Source of the DNA: Actinomadura violacea
GTDB lineage: Bacteria; Actinomycetota; Actinomycetes; Streptosporangiales; Streptosporangiaceae
Length of the DNA stretch: 64,000 bases
Reading direction: 5' to 3'
NCBI RefSeq assembly: GCF_017573465.1
Contig: NZ_JAGEPF010000002.1
Span: forward strand, 186,001-250,000
Shown here: piece after piece, positions 24,217-32,986 of the stretch
How positions within the stretch are numbered: position 1 is the first letter of the stretch
Layout of the letters: the number at the start of each line of letters is the position of its first letter
The notes under the pieces: model-generated
Told to the model about the DNA's origin: nothing
The model's input: only the letters and a program-made list of their open reading frames with translations
The model's database searches: none
Program-made: the position numbers and the translations under genes

Positions 24217-24636
24217 TCAGAAGGTGGTGCGGGCGGCGCTGAGCTCGGCGAGCCCGGCGACGGCGTCCCGCTCGCCCGCCAGGTCGCCGATGGAGACGAT
24301 GCCGATGGGCCGCCCGTCCTCCAGGACGGGCAGCCGCCGCACCGACCGCTCCCGCATGATCTGCGCGGCCTTGTCGAGCGAGTCGTCCGGCCCGATCGTC
24401 GCGGTCACGCTGCTGGCGAGGGCGCCGATCCGCGCGCGCGCCGGGTCGCCGCCGGCGGCGAGCCCGCGGATCACCAGATCGCGATCGGTGACCAGGCCCA
24501 GCAGGTCGTCGCCCTCCGCGACGAGCACCGCGCCGATGTCCTCGTCGCGCATCGCCCGCGCCACCGTGACGATGTCGAGCTCCGGGGACACCGACGTCGG
24601 CGAACCGGTCATGATGTCGCGGACCTTCGTGGCCAT
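24217..24636 (-). CDS. CBS-domain pair protein
   Basis: A 139-residue protein made almost entirely of two CBS motifs. The first (residues about 6-60) contains DEDIGAVLVAEGDDLLGLVTD, and the second contains RERSVRRLPVLEDGRPIGIV. Such proteins bind adenosine nucleotides and act as small regulators. GAGGAG lies 8 nt before ATG 24636. It converges on the aminotransferase gene with 15 bp between them. Confidence 0.9.
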   Translation of the reverse strand: MATKVRDIMTGSPTSVSPELDIVTVARAMRDEDIGAVLVAEGDDLLGLVTDRDLVIRGLAAGGDPARARIGALASSVTATIGPDDSLDKAAQIMRERSVRRLPVLEDGRPIGIVSIGDLAGERDAVAGLAELSAARTTF

Positions 24637-24747
24637 TGCACACTCCTCGAGCGTCGTGGACGTGCCGCCGGGGCACCGGGACGCTCCCGCCCTACCCGGC
24701 AACACGGCGGCCACTCATCGGCCCCCGGGCCCCGGCAGGGCGGCCCG

Positions 24748-25143
24748 TCAGCCCCGCCGCGACAGGACGGCCACGGTGGCGATGTAGGCGCCGCCGCCGA
24801 CCGCGGCGATCACCGCCCACGGCATCCCGTCGCCGCCGCGCGCGAGGTCGACGACGAACCCGCCGACGACGAACACCGCGAGGAGGTTGAAGGAGATGTG
24901 CGAGGCGCGGGCCTGGATGGCGCGCTGCCGCTCGTCGCCGTCCTCGCGGGCCAGCATCGCGACCGGCTCCCGGCCGCCGAACAGCAGCAGCAGCGCCCCG
25001 TACGCGACCATGATCCCGAGCATCGCCAGGCCGAGCCCCCAGCGGCCGTTCAGCCCGGACGCGACGCACATCGCCGCACCCAGCACGACCCCCGTGAGCG
25101 GGACGCCCCAGCGGCCCCTGGCCCCGTCAGTCGCAGTCGACAT
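24748..25143 (-). CDS. Four-helix membrane protein partnered with XRE regulator
   Basis: The 131-residue protein has about four hydrophobic segments and a cytoplasmic loop LAREDGDERQRAIQARASHI between the second and third. That RDERxxxIxxxA pattern is seen in DUF2178-like membrane proteins encoded next to small XRE regulators. The ATG lies inside the 3' end of the XRE gene (17-nt overlap), so translation is coupled. Its job is unknown; by analogy it may control or respond to the regulator. Confidence 0.75.
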   Translation of the reverse strand: MSTATDGARGRWGVPLTGVVLGAAMCVASGLNGRWGLGLAMLGIMVAYGALLLLFGGREPVAMLAREDGDERQRAIQARASHISFNLLAVFVVGGFVVDLARGGDGMPWAVIAAVGGGAYIATVAVLSRRG

Positions 25144-25324
25144 GGAAGACCTCCTCCACCGTCCGCTCGAAGTACCGCGCCAGCCGGACGGCCAGCGTCA
25201 GGGACGGGCTGTAGCGGCCGGTCTCGATCGCGTTGACCGTCTGCCGCGACACGCCCATCGCCCCCGCCAGCTCCGCCTGCGAGAGGCCCCCGGAGAGCCT
25301 CAGCGCGCGGACATCGTTCCGCAT
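25127..25324 (-). CDS. Small XRE-family regulator
   Basis: A 65-residue protein that is essentially one helix-turn-helix: LSQAELAGAMGVSRQTVNAI, then ETGRYSPSLTLAVRLARYF. It is the YozG/Cro-like short type that is usually cotranscribed with a membrane protein. Two near-identical 18-bp operators lie immediately upstream and fit autoregulation. Confidence 0.88.
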   Translation of the reverse strand: MRNDVRALRLSGGLSQAELAGAMGVSRQTVNAIETGRYSPSLTLAVRLARYFERTVEEVFHVDCD

Positions 25325-25325
25325 G

Positions 25326-25343
25326 TGTCAAGCATGCTTTACA
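25326..25343. promoter_or_regulatory. XRE operator 1
   Basis: TGTCAAGCATGCTTTACA, an 8-bp imperfect inverted repeat, begins 2 bp upstream of the XRE start codon. Confidence 0.6.
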
Positions 25344-25354
25344 TTTCGCGGCGA

Positions 25355-25372
25355 TGTCAAGCGCGCTTTACA
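25355..25372. promoter_or_regulatory. XRE operator 2 over a -35 element
   Basis: TGTCAAGCGCGCTTTACA repeats operator 1 with only the two central bases changed, 29 bp away (nearly three helical turns). On the minus strand it contains TTGACA, a good -35 hexamer. Confidence 0.6.
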
Positions 25373-25376
25373 TCCT

Positions 25377-26399
25377 CTACCTCCTGAACGGCGTGAAGAC
25401 CCGATCCGCTCGGGCCCTGTCGATGACGACCCGGTTCGGGTCCTCCGGCGCCGGGCGCACCGGCACCGTCGCGAACCGGACGGCGCCCGGGCCCGTCTTC
25501 CGCAGGCTCCAGGCGAGCGCCTCCAGTTCCTTCACCCCCATCCGCGGATACGTCCGCACCGAGCGGGCCACCGCCGCCGTGAACCGCGCCAGCCGCACCG
25601 GATCGGCCAGCACACCGCTCTTCGCCCTGCCGACCACCGCCGCCATGAACTGCTGCTGCCGCTTGATCCGGTCCAGGTCCGACCCGTCACCGAGGCCGTG
25701 CCGGGCCCGGACGTACACCAGCGCCCCCTCCCCGTCCACGACCTGCCGCCCCGGCGGCAGCAGCCGCCGCCCCCGCGGATCGACGATCGCCTTCGGGAGG
25801 GTGACCTGCACGCCGCCGAGCGCGTCCACGATCGCCTTGAAGCCGCCGAAGTCCATCTCCACCGCCGCGTCGACCGGCACCAGCGTCGCCTTCTCCACGG
25901 CCTTGAGCAGGCACGGCACACCGCCGACGGTGTACGCCGTGTTGACCGTCCCCCGGTACGCCCGCGTCGCCGCGCCCTTCGCCGACCTGCACGCCGGGAC
26001 GTCCACCAGCGAATCGCGCGGGATGCTCACCGCCTCCGCGCTCGCACGGTCGGCCGGCAGGTGCACCAGCACGATCGTGTCCGACCGCGCCGGCCCGCCG
26101 GACCGCGCGTCCGAGCCCACCACCAGGACGTTCACCGCCTTCGCCGCGGCGCCCGGTGTCCCGGCCGCCGGTGGCCGCGCGCCCCGCCCGTGCAGCATCG
26201 ACGCCGGGACGAGCACCGCCGCCGCCGTCACCGCCGCGACGACGCCGAGCAGCGTCCAGCGCCCCCCGGGCAGCCGGGACCGGCGGCGGCCCCGCGCCGC
26301 GTCCAGCAGCCGCGTCCGCTGCCGCGCCAGCTCCGGCGGCGGCTCCTCCCCCAGCTCGCGGCCGAGGTCGCGGAGCAGTTCCAGGTCGTCCACGGTCAC
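25377..26399 (-). CDS. LCP-family envelope protein with anti-sigma-like N-terminus
   Basis: The 340-residue protein has a short cytoplasmic part, one membrane helix near residues 48-70 and an extracellular LytR-CpsA-Psr domain (NVLVVGSDAR, EAVSIPRDSL, VEMDFGGFKAIVDALGG, RHGLGDGSDLDRIKRQQ). LCP enzymes attach polymers to peptidoglycan. GTG 26399 overlaps the stop of the sigma-factor gene (GTGA). The cytoplasmic opening DDLELLRDLGRELGEEPPPE resembles the start of proteins cotranscribed with ECF sigma factors (CU044_5270 type), so it may also bind the sigma factor; that is inference. Confidence 0.88.
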   Translation of the reverse strand: MTVDDLELLRDLGRELGEEPPPELARQRTRLLDAARGRRRSRLPGGRWTLLGVVAAVTAAAVLVPASMLHGRGARPPAAGTPGAAAKAVNVLVVGSDARSGGPARSDTIVLVHLPADRASAEAVSIPRDSLVDVPACRSAKGAATRAYRGTVNTAYTVGGVPCLLKAVEKATLVPVDAAVEMDFGGFKAIVDALGGVQVTLPKAIVDPRGRRLLPPGRQVVDGEGALVYVRARHGLGDGSDLDRIKRQQQFMAAVVGRAKSGVLADPVRLARFTAAVARSVRTYPRMGVKELEALAWSLRKTGPGAVRFATVPVRPAPEDPNRVVIDRARADRVFTPFRR

Positions 26400-26989
26400 T
26401 CCTCCTCGTCCATCGGGTTGGTGTCGCCGAGCGCCGCGCGGACCTTGCGCCGCGCCCGGTTCAGGCGGGACCGGACCGTGCCGACCGGTATCCCGAGGGC
26501 CCGCGCCACCTCCTCGTACGCGAGGTCGCCCCAGGCGACGAGCAGCAGGACGTCCAGGTCCCGGCGCGGCAGCCCGGCCAGCGCCGCGGCGAGCGCCGGA
26601 CGCGACGCCCAGGCCGTCACCCCCGCCGCGACCCGCTCCGCCGGGCCCTCCACCGGCCCGTCCACCGGGCTGCGGCGCAGCGCCCGGTACCGCGCCGCCT
26701 CCGACCGGTGGTGCCGGGCGACGAGCCTGGTCGCGATCCCGAACAGCCACGGCCGCGCGTCGGTGTACGCCGCGTCGTAGCGGTGCCGCTTGCTGAAGGC
26801 GACGAGGAACGTCTCACCGACGACGTCTTCGGCCGCCTCCGGGCCCAGCCGGCGCGACACGTACCGGTAGAGCATCGCGGAGTAGCGGTCGAACAGCGCC
26901 GCGAACGCCTCCGGATCGGCGTGCGACCGCTCGATCAGATCGGCGTCGCAGTCCGGAACCGTGGGGGGTGCGGTCATCGCGGAAACCAT
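26396..26989 (-). CDS. ECF-type sigma factor
   Basis: A sigma70 family protein of about 197 residues. Region 2 reads FAALFDRYSAMLYRYVSRRL followed by AEDVVGETFLVAFSKRHRYD. Region 4 reads LPRRDLDVLLLVAWGDLAYE then EVARALGIPVGTVRSRLNRA. The start is uncertain: ATG 26989 or 26977, neither with a good ribosome site. It is coupled to the LCP gene downstream and divergent from the D,D-carboxypeptidase gene, so a cell-envelope regulon is a reasonable inference. Confidence 0.88.
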   Translation of the reverse strand: MVSAMTAPPTVPDCDADLIERSHADPEAFAALFDRYSAMLYRYVSRRLGPEAAEDVVGETFLVAFSKRHRYDAAYTDARPWLFGIATRLVARHHRSEAARYRALRRSPVDGPVEGPAERVAAGVTAWASRPALAAALAGLPRRDLDVLLLVAWGDLAYEEVARALGIPVGTVRSRLNRARRKVRAALGDTNPMDEEE

Positions 26990-27239
26990 GGCATGCGGAC
27001 CGGCCTTCTCATGAGGGGGGAGGGTGTCAGCGTGTATCTCCGCAACCCCGCCCGCGGGTTCACGCCCGCACGGCACCATGGACCGGCGGCGCGCGCGCCG
27101 TGCCGCGCAGATCACTGATGCATAACAAAGCGAACCTCGTCGCTAAAGTGGACATCTTTCTATCTGCACGGGGGATCCACGTCTGAGGACCGCCCCCGTC
27201 CGCATGCGCGATCATCGAGCCCAAGAGGGGGACCGGCCC

Positions 27240-29561
27240 GTGAACGACGTCCCGCAGGAACCGGAGCCGGACGACCGCCCGGAGGACGCCGAACGCGAAT
27301 CGGGCCGGACGGCGACGGCGGAATTCCGCATCCCGGCGCCCGCTCCGGCGAAGAACGCCTCCCTGACCAGGCCCGACATCCGGCGCCCGGCCAAGCCCGC
27401 CGAGGACCCCGCCGACGACGAGAGCGCCCCCGAGGAGGACCCGCCCGCCGAGGCGGAATCCGAGGACGCCGGCGCGGACGCCGAAACGGCGGCGGACGAA
27501 TCCACCGAGGCGCCGGAAGAAGAACCGAAAACGGACGTCGCGGAAGAAATCGCCGAAACCGATGAGGACGCGCCCGCCGACGACGAGGAATCCGAGGCCG
27601 ACGACCCGAGCCCGGCTCCCGCGCCCCCAGAGGACGCCGAGGACGCCGAGGACGAGCCGGACACCGAACCCGACGACCTCGAACCTGCCGACCTCGAACA
27701 CGACGAGCCCGAACACGAGGAGCCCGAACACGACGAGCCCGAACCCGAGCCGGACCACGAACACCCGGCAGCGGCCGAGGAGGACGAGGAGCCCGAGGCG
27801 GAGCCGCTCCCGGAGCCCCGCCCGGAGGTGCGGCCCGAGCCGCCCGCCGGCGACTCGCCGGCCGAGGTGACGCGGATCGAGCGCCTCCCGTCCACATGGC
27901 AGACGCCTGAACCGCCCGCGGCACAGCGCGCGCCCGAACCGCCCGCTGCGCCGCCCGCGCCGGAACGCACCGTGGCGGAGCCGCCTGCGGCCAGGCACGG
28001 GTCCGGACCGGCCGCGGTCCAGCACCCGCCCGCACCGCCGACGGCGCCTCAGGAGGCGGTGGGCGAGGAGGTGTGGTGGAACTCGCCGCGGCAGAGTTCG
28101 CCGCCGACCGGCTGGGAGACGCCGCGGCAGCCGCCCGTGGGCGAGTTCCGGCCCGAGTCCGTCCGGTGGGACGCGGGGCAGGGCGCGGCGCCGCCCGCCG
28201 CCCCCAGGCAGAGCGGGCCGTGGGAGGTGGCCGCACCGCAGCCGCCCGCCGCCCCGAGGCAGAGCGGCCCCTGGGAGGTCGCGACACCGCACCAGCAGGC
28301 CCAGGCGCCGTACGCGCACGCGCCGCAGCCGCCCGGGCCGGTCGAGCCCGCGGGCGAGGAGGTCCGGCGTCCGAAGCGGCGGCGCCTGGTCATCGTGCTG
28401 GTCGCGGCGCTCGTGCTGGTCGTGGGCGTGGTGGCCGGGCAGCTGATCCGGCCCGTCCCGGACCCGACGGTGAAGCTGACGCTGGCGTCCAGCCACGTGT
28501 TCCAGGGCGCGGCGCCCGCACTGCCGTGGCCGGCGGCCGGGCAGTCCGCGGTGTACGTGGACGGCCTCGGGACGATGGGGGCGTCGGGCGGGTCCGCGCC
28601 GACGCCGACGGCGAGCGTCGCGAAGGTGATGACGGCGTTCGTGTACCTGCGCGACCACCCGCTGAAGACGGGCCAGCCGGGCCCGGTCCTGGCGGTGTCG
28701 CCGCAGGGCGTCGCGGAGATCCCGGCCCGCAAGAAGCGCGGGGAGTCGCTGCTCGGCATCACGGCGGGCCAGCGGCTGACCGAGCGCAAGGCGCTCGAGG
28801 CGCTGCTGATCATCTCGGCGAACGACCTGGCGCACGAGCTGGCGCGCTGGGACTCGGGCGGCGACCAGCCGTTCGTCGCGAAGATGAACGCGACGGCGCG
28901 CGAGCTCGGCATGACCAGCACCCACTACACCGACCCGAGCGGGTACGACAAGGGGACGGTCAGCACCGCCGCGGACCAGGTGAAGCTGCTGCGGGCGGCG
29001 ATGAAGGTGCAGGCGTTCACCGAGATCGTGAACCGCCGCGCGTACGTGCCCGACGACGGGAGCCCGGCGCGGCCGGGCGGGAATGTGCTGGTCGGGCAGT
29101 ACGGGGTGGTCGGCGGGAAGACCGGCTACACCGACGCGGCCGGCGGGAACTTCGTGTTCGCCGCGCGCAAGCGGGTCGGCGGCGTGCCGACGCTGATCCT
29201 CGGCGCGGTGATGGGCCAGAAGTCGCCGAGCGCGCAGGGCGCCGTGCAGGCCGCGGCGCAGCTCATCCAGGCGGCGGAGAACGCGATGACGGCCGCGACG
29301 CTCGCGCCGAAGGGCGGCGGCGTCGGGCGGGTCGACGACGGGCTCGGCGGGACGACACCGCTGCGGGCCGGGGCACCGGTCACGGTGGTCGGGTGGCCAG
29401 GGCTGCGGGTGCAGGTCGGCGTGCGGGCCGACCCGCCGCACCAGGGCGACGCCGGGCAGCAGGTCGGCCAGGTGACGGCGGGCGCGGCGAAGGTGCCGCT
29501 GGTGCTGGGGTCGGCGCTGGACGAGCCGTCCTACCTCAAGCGGCTGATCAGGCTGAACTAG
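27240..29561 (+). CDS. D-alanyl-D-alanine carboxypeptidase with long acidic cytoplasmic region
   Basis: A 773-residue protein, far longer than the ~400 usual for S11 peptidases. Residues 1 to about 375 are disordered: first very acidic (Glu/Asp/Pro, with EPEHDEPEPEPD-like repeats), then Pro-rich with two PRQSGPWEVA repeats. A single helix lies at about 383-403. Outside it is the peptidase: SVAK at 459-462, SAN at 526-528 and KTG at 627-629. It trims peptidoglycan side chains. GTG 27240 follows AGAGGGGGA. The 3' end overlaps the convergent decarboxylase stop by 4 nt. Confidence 0.9.
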   Translation: MNDVPQEPEPDDRPEDAERESGRTATAEFRIPAPAPAKNASLTRPDIRRPAKPAEDPADDESAPEEDPPAEAESEDAGADAETAADESTEAPEEEPKTDVAEEIAETDEDAPADDEESEADDPSPAPAPPEDAEDAEDEPDTEPDDLEPADLEHDEPEHEEPEHDEPEPEPDHEHPAAAEEDEEPEAEPLPEPRPEVRPEPPAGDSPAEVTRIERLPSTWQTPEPPAAQRAPEPPAAPPAPERTVAEPPAARHGSGPAAVQHPPAPPTAPQEAVGEEVWWNSPRQSSPPTGWETPRQPPVGEFRPESVRWDAGQGAAPPAAPRQSGPWEVAAPQPPAAPRQSGPWEVATPHQQAQAPYAHAPQPPGPVEPAGEEVRRPKRRRLVIVLVAALVLVVGVVAGQLIRPVPDPTVKLTLASSHVFQGAAPALPWPAAGQSAVYVDGLGTMGASGGSAPTPTASVAKVMTAFVYLRDHPLKTGQPGPVLAVSPQGVAEIPARKKRGESLLGITAGQRLTERKALEALLIISANDLAHELARWDSGGDQPFVAKMNATARELGMTSTHYTDPSGYDKGTVSTAADQVKLLRAAMKVQAFTEIVNRRAYVPDDGSPARPGGNVLVGQYGVVGGKTGYTDAAGGNFVFAARKRVGGVPTLILGAVMGQKSPSAQGAVQAAAQLIQAAENAMTAATLAPKGGGVGRVDDGLGGTTPLRAGAPVTVVGWPGLRVQVGVRADPPHQGDAGQQVGQVTAGAAKVPLVLGSALDEPSYLKRLIRLN

Positions 29562-30988
29562 CCGGCGTAGAGGGCGGACAGGAACCGGACGAGCAGGGCC
29601 TCGCGGGTGGCGGGCGGAAGGCCGTTCAGAACGGTGTTGACGACCGCCATCTCGGGGCCGCCGCCGTCGAGCTCGACGCCGACGGCGGCGAGCAGGCCGG
29701 TGAACCCGGCGTCGTCGAGGGAGTCGAGGTCGAGCTCGGCGAGGGCGGCGAGCAGGTCCGCCGGCACGTCGGGCGGGCCGGCGGCGCGGGCGGCCTTGGC
29801 GGCGTCGGCGAGCGCGGACAGCAGCGCGCCGACGTCGCTGACGCCGGTGAGGGTGAAGTGCAGGTTCGGCGGGATGCCCTGGTAGGCGAGCTGCGGCTGG
29901 AAGAACCAGCCGCGGGCGCGGGCCTCGTCGGCGAGGACGAACACGTCGAGGCCGGGGTCGTCGGACGCGACGGCGACGAGCGGCACGGCGGGGTCGCCGA
30001 GGACGTGCAGGCCCGGGATGCCGGCGACGCCCGCGATGAACCGTTCGGCGGTGTCCATGGCGGTCGCGGCGAGGTCGCGGTAGCCCTGCGCGCCGACGGC
30101 GCTGAGGGTGGCCCAGGCGGCGCCGAGCGGGCCGGCGCTCTTGCTGCTCTGGACGCCGGCGTTGATGACGGTGTAGCCGGGCCATTCGGCGGACGCGAAG
30201 TAGGCGGCGCGGCGGACCGCCTCGTCGGCGAACAGCACGACCGACGCGCCCTTCGGCGCGTACCCGTACTTGTGCAGGTCGCAGGAGATGGACGTGACGC
30301 CGGGGACGGACAGGTCGAACGGCGGGACGGGACGTCCGAGGTCGCGGAGCCAGGGCAGCACCCAGCCGCCGACGCACGCGTCGACGTGGCAGAGCACCCC
30401 GGCGGACGCGGCGATGGCGGCGATCTCCTCGACGGGGTCCATGACGCCCTGCGGGTAGGACGGCGCGGACGCGACGGCGAGGACGGTGTCGGGGGTGATC
30501 GCGGCGGCGACGGCCGCGGGCTCGGCGCGGAAGTCGCCGTCCACCGGGATGTGGTCGACGTCGAGGCCGAGGTAGTGCGCGGCCTTGTGGAAGGCGGGGT
30601 GCGCGGTGGCCGGCAGGACGATCCGGGGCCGTCCGGCGACCGGCCGGGCGTCCCGCGCGCCCTTCACCGCGAGCATGATCGATTCGGTTCCGCCGCTGGT
30701 GAAGATGCCGGTGCCGCCGCCGAGCCTGTCCGCGACGGCGGAGACGATGCGGCGCTCCAGCGCGACGATGCTGGGGAACGCGGTCGGGTCGAGGCAGTTG
30801 ACCTCGAGCATCTCCTGGAAGGCGGTGGCGGCGAGGTCGTGCACGGCCTCGCGTCCGGTGTCGTAGACGTAGGCGGTGACGTGGCCGCCGCGCACGGGCA
30901 GGTCGGCCTCGCGGAGCCGGGACAGCTCGGCGAGCAGGTCGGAGGCCGGGCGGCCGTGCTCCGGAAGGGCGGTGCGGTCAGACGGCAT
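29558..30988 (-). CDS. PLP-dependent decarboxylase / sphingosine-phosphate-lyase-like
   Basis: A 476-residue group II-type PLP enzyme. GIFTSGGTESIMLAVKGARD binds the cofactor phosphate, LCHVDACVGGWVLPWL carries the Asp, and SISCDLHKYGYAPKGAS carries the Schiff-base Lys. This is closest to archaeal-type tyrosine/aspartate decarboxylase and sphingosine-1-phosphate lyase relatives. The ATG lies 11 bp inside the end of the MFS gene, so TetR, transporter and this enzyme form one operon. The substrate is unknown; the transporter may bring it in or export the amine. Confidence 0.87.
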   Translation of the reverse strand: MPSDRTALPEHGRPASDLLAELSRLREADLPVRGGHVTAYVYDTGREAVHDLAATAFQEMLEVNCLDPTAFPSIVALERRIVSAVADRLGGGTGIFTSGGTESIMLAVKGARDARPVAGRPRIVLPATAHPAFHKAAHYLGLDVDHIPVDGDFRAEPAAVAAAITPDTVLAVASAPSYPQGVMDPVEEIAAIAASAGVLCHVDACVGGWVLPWLRDLGRPVPPFDLSVPGVTSISCDLHKYGYAPKGASVVLFADEAVRRAAYFASAEWPGYTVINAGVQSSKSAGPLGAAWATLSAVGAQGYRDLAATAMDTAERFIAGVAGIPGLHVLGDPAVPLVAVASDDPGLDVFVLADEARARGWFFQPQLAYQGIPPNLHFTLTGVSDVGALLSALADAAKAARAAGPPDVPADLLAALAELDLDSLDDAGFTGLLAAVGVELDGGGPEMAVVNTVLNGLPPATREALLVRFLSALYAG

Positions 30989-32339
30989 GGGGCTGGGCTT
31001 CCTCGGTGGGTCGGTGGGCGGCGGCGAGCCGGCGGTAGGCCAGCAGGAGCGGGACGGCCAGCAGGAACAGCAGGGCCGGGACGATCGTGAACCCGACGGT
31101 GAGGCCGGTGAGGGCGGAGCCGGTCTGGTGGACGGGCTCGTCGAGGTCGGACGACCGGAACGACGACACCGCCAGGACCAGCGCGAACACGCCCGGGCCG
31201 AGGGCGAGCGCGCCGGTCTCGGCGGCCGTCCACAGGCCGGTGAAGGCGCCCGGCTGCGCCTGCCCGGTGCGTCCCTTGTCGGCGTGGACGGTCTCGGGCA
31301 GCAGCGACAGCGGGAACAGCTGCACGGCGGCGTAGCAGACGCCGGTCAGCGCGGCGAGGGCGAGCACGCCGGGCCGGGACTCGGCGGAGATCGCCGGGTA
31401 GGAGGCGAAGCCGGTGACGGCGAACATCGCGAGCGCGGTGACGTAGCAGGGGACGACCCCGTACCGGACGGACATCTTCCGCCACAGCGGGACGGCGACG
31501 GCGCTCGGCCCGACCATGCACACGAACATCGCCGAGGTCAGCCCGTAGTCGTCCAGCCGGTAGGTGGCGATGTACGGGGCGCCCGCCAGCATGATGGCGA
31601 CGGCGAGGGTGTGCGAGACGTAGCCGCCGAGCAGCGCGAAGAACGGGCGGTTGCCGCGGGCGGCGCGCAGCGCGGCGGCGAGGCCGAGCGGGCGCGGGCC
31701 CGGGGTGGACGGGATCCACCGGTTGGCCAGCGCGCTGGTGATCATCGCGGCGCCCATGGCGATCCCGATCACGGCGCCCATCAGCGCGTATCCGCCGCGT
31801 CCGCCGCCGGCGGAGTCCGACAGGGCGGGCGCGAGGCCGCCGGCGACGAGGATGCCGACGGTGAGGCACACGACGCGCCACGCCATCGCCCGCCCGCGCT
31901 CGGACGGCAGGTCGGAGATCTCGGCGGGCAGCGCGACGTAGGGCACCTGGAAGCACGCGAACGCGCTCGCGGCCAGCAGGAACGTGACCGCGGCCCAGCC
32001 GGCGCCGAAGCCGGGCGAGTCGACGGGGACGGCGAACATGGCGGCGAACAGGAACGGCAGCGTGACGCCGCCGACGAGCAGCAGCCGGGTGCGGCGGCCG
32101 GTCCGGACGGCCTCCCGGTCGCTGGCGGCGCCGACGATCGGGTTCAGCACCACGTCCCATGCCTTCGGGACGACCAGTACGGCGCCCGCGATCGCGGCGG
32201 ACACGCCGAGGACGTCGGTCAGGTAGTACAGGAGCAGCAGGCCGGGAACGGCCGAGAACACGCCGGTGCCGACGGACCCGACGCCGTAGCCGAGGAGCCG
32301 CCGCCGGGGCAGCGCCGCCGTCGCGGCGGGGGCCGTCAC
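30978..32339 (-). CDS. MFS transporter of the GPH (sugar:cation symporter-like) group
   Basis: A 453-residue protein with about twelve helices. LGYGVGSVGTGVFSAVPGLL and the loop NPIVGAASDREAVRTGRRTR (the GPH-type D-x-R-TRT.. motif) support the MFS_2/GPH family. FQVPYVALPAEISDLPSERG is also typical. GTG 32339 overlaps the TetR stop by 4 nt, and the decarboxylase overlaps its end. The partner genes suggest a small-molecule substrate such as an amino acid or amine, although family members classically carry sugars. Confidence 0.87.
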   Translation of the reverse strand: MTAPAATAALPRRRLLGYGVGSVGTGVFSAVPGLLLLYYLTDVLGVSAAIAGAVLVVPKAWDVVLNPIVGAASDREAVRTGRRTRLLLVGGVTLPFLFAAMFAVPVDSPGFGAGWAAVTFLLAASAFACFQVPYVALPAEISDLPSERGRAMAWRVVCLTVGILVAGGLAPALSDSAGGGRGGYALMGAVIGIAMGAAMITSALANRWIPSTPGPRPLGLAAALRAARGNRPFFALLGGYVSHTLAVAIMLAGAPYIATYRLDDYGLTSAMFVCMVGPSAVAVPLWRKMSVRYGVVPCYVTALAMFAVTGFASYPAISAESRPGVLALAALTGVCYAAVQLFPLSLLPETVHADKGRTGQAQPGAFTGLWTAAETGALALGPGVFALVLAVSSFRSSDLDEPVHQTGSALTGLTVGFTIVPALLFLLAVPLLLAYRRLAAAHRPTEEAQPHAV

Positions 32340-32941
32340 AGCGCGGCCCGGGCGTCGAGGCCGAGTCCCGCGAGGACGAGGCGGTGCAGGTTGGCGCGGA
32401 AGCGGGCGAGCGCGGCGGGGTCGTCCATGCGGTGCCGCAGGCCGTCGCCGCGCAGCACGCCGCCGCGGGCGAACCCGTGGGTGCACCAGATGACGGTCCA
32501 GGTGACGTACTCGACGTCGGCGTCGTCGCCGACGGCCGCGCCGACCTCGCGGACGACCGCCTCCATCAGCGGTTCGACGTACCGGGCTTCGAGGTCGGCG
32601 ATGTCGGAGGCGTCCGACTGCCAGCGGTGCATCCACAGGGCGGGGATCTCGGGGTGGGCGGCGCAGAAGTCGACGTAGCGGTCGACGAGCGCGAGGATCC
32701 CGGCCGCGTCGGGGGTGAGGTCGGCGAGGGCCGTTTCGAGCGCGGCGCGTTCGGCCCGGTGGGCGCGTTCCATCACGGCGAGGTAGAGGTCGCGCTTGCC
32801 GCCGGTGTGGTAGGCGACGGTGGCGATGTTGAGGCCGGCCGCCTCGGCGATCTGGCGGGTGGACGTGCCGTCGTAGCCGAGTTCGGCGAACAGCCGGGTC
32901 GCGGCATCGAGGATGCGTTCCCGGCCGGAGTCGCTGGTCAT
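32336..32941 (-). CDS. TetR-family regulator of the transporter/decarboxylase operon
   Basis: A 201-residue regulator. The helix-turn-helix is TSTRQIAEAAGLNIATVAYH, followed by HTGGKRDLYLAVMERA; the C-terminal half is the ligand domain. ATG 32941 has TACCGT 7 nt upstream and no ribosome site, so the transcript is probably leaderless. Translation is coupled to the MFS gene through a GTGA overlap, so it likely represses its own operon. Confidence 0.88.
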   Translation of the reverse strand: MTSDSGRERILDAATRLFAELGYDGTSTRQIAEAAGLNIATVAYHTGGKRDLYLAVMERAHRAERAALETALADLTPDAAGILALVDRYVDFCAAHPEIPALWMHRWQSDASDIADLEARYVEPLMEAVVREVGAAVGDDADVEYVTWTVIWCTHGFARGGVLRGDGLRHRMDDPAALARFRANLHRLVLAGLGLDARAAL

Positions 32942-32948
32942 GCGCAGC

Positions 32949-32986
32949 ACGGTAGGGTCCGGCCGCGTACTTGGTCAATCGTTTGA
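32949..32986 (-). promoter_or_regulatory. TetR operon promoter with candidate operator
   Basis: TACCGT (32949-32954, minus strand) is a leaderless -10 element. TCAA-TCGT-TTGA at 32975-32986 lies about 20 bp upstream, in the -35 region, and overlaps the stop codon of the PucR-type gene. Confidence 0.45.

Noticed and set aside
27060..30377. 1105-codon minus-strand frame
   Set aside because: It covers the D,D-carboxypeptidase and the decarboxylase in other frames and is Arg/Pro-rich throughout; the real genes explain the region.
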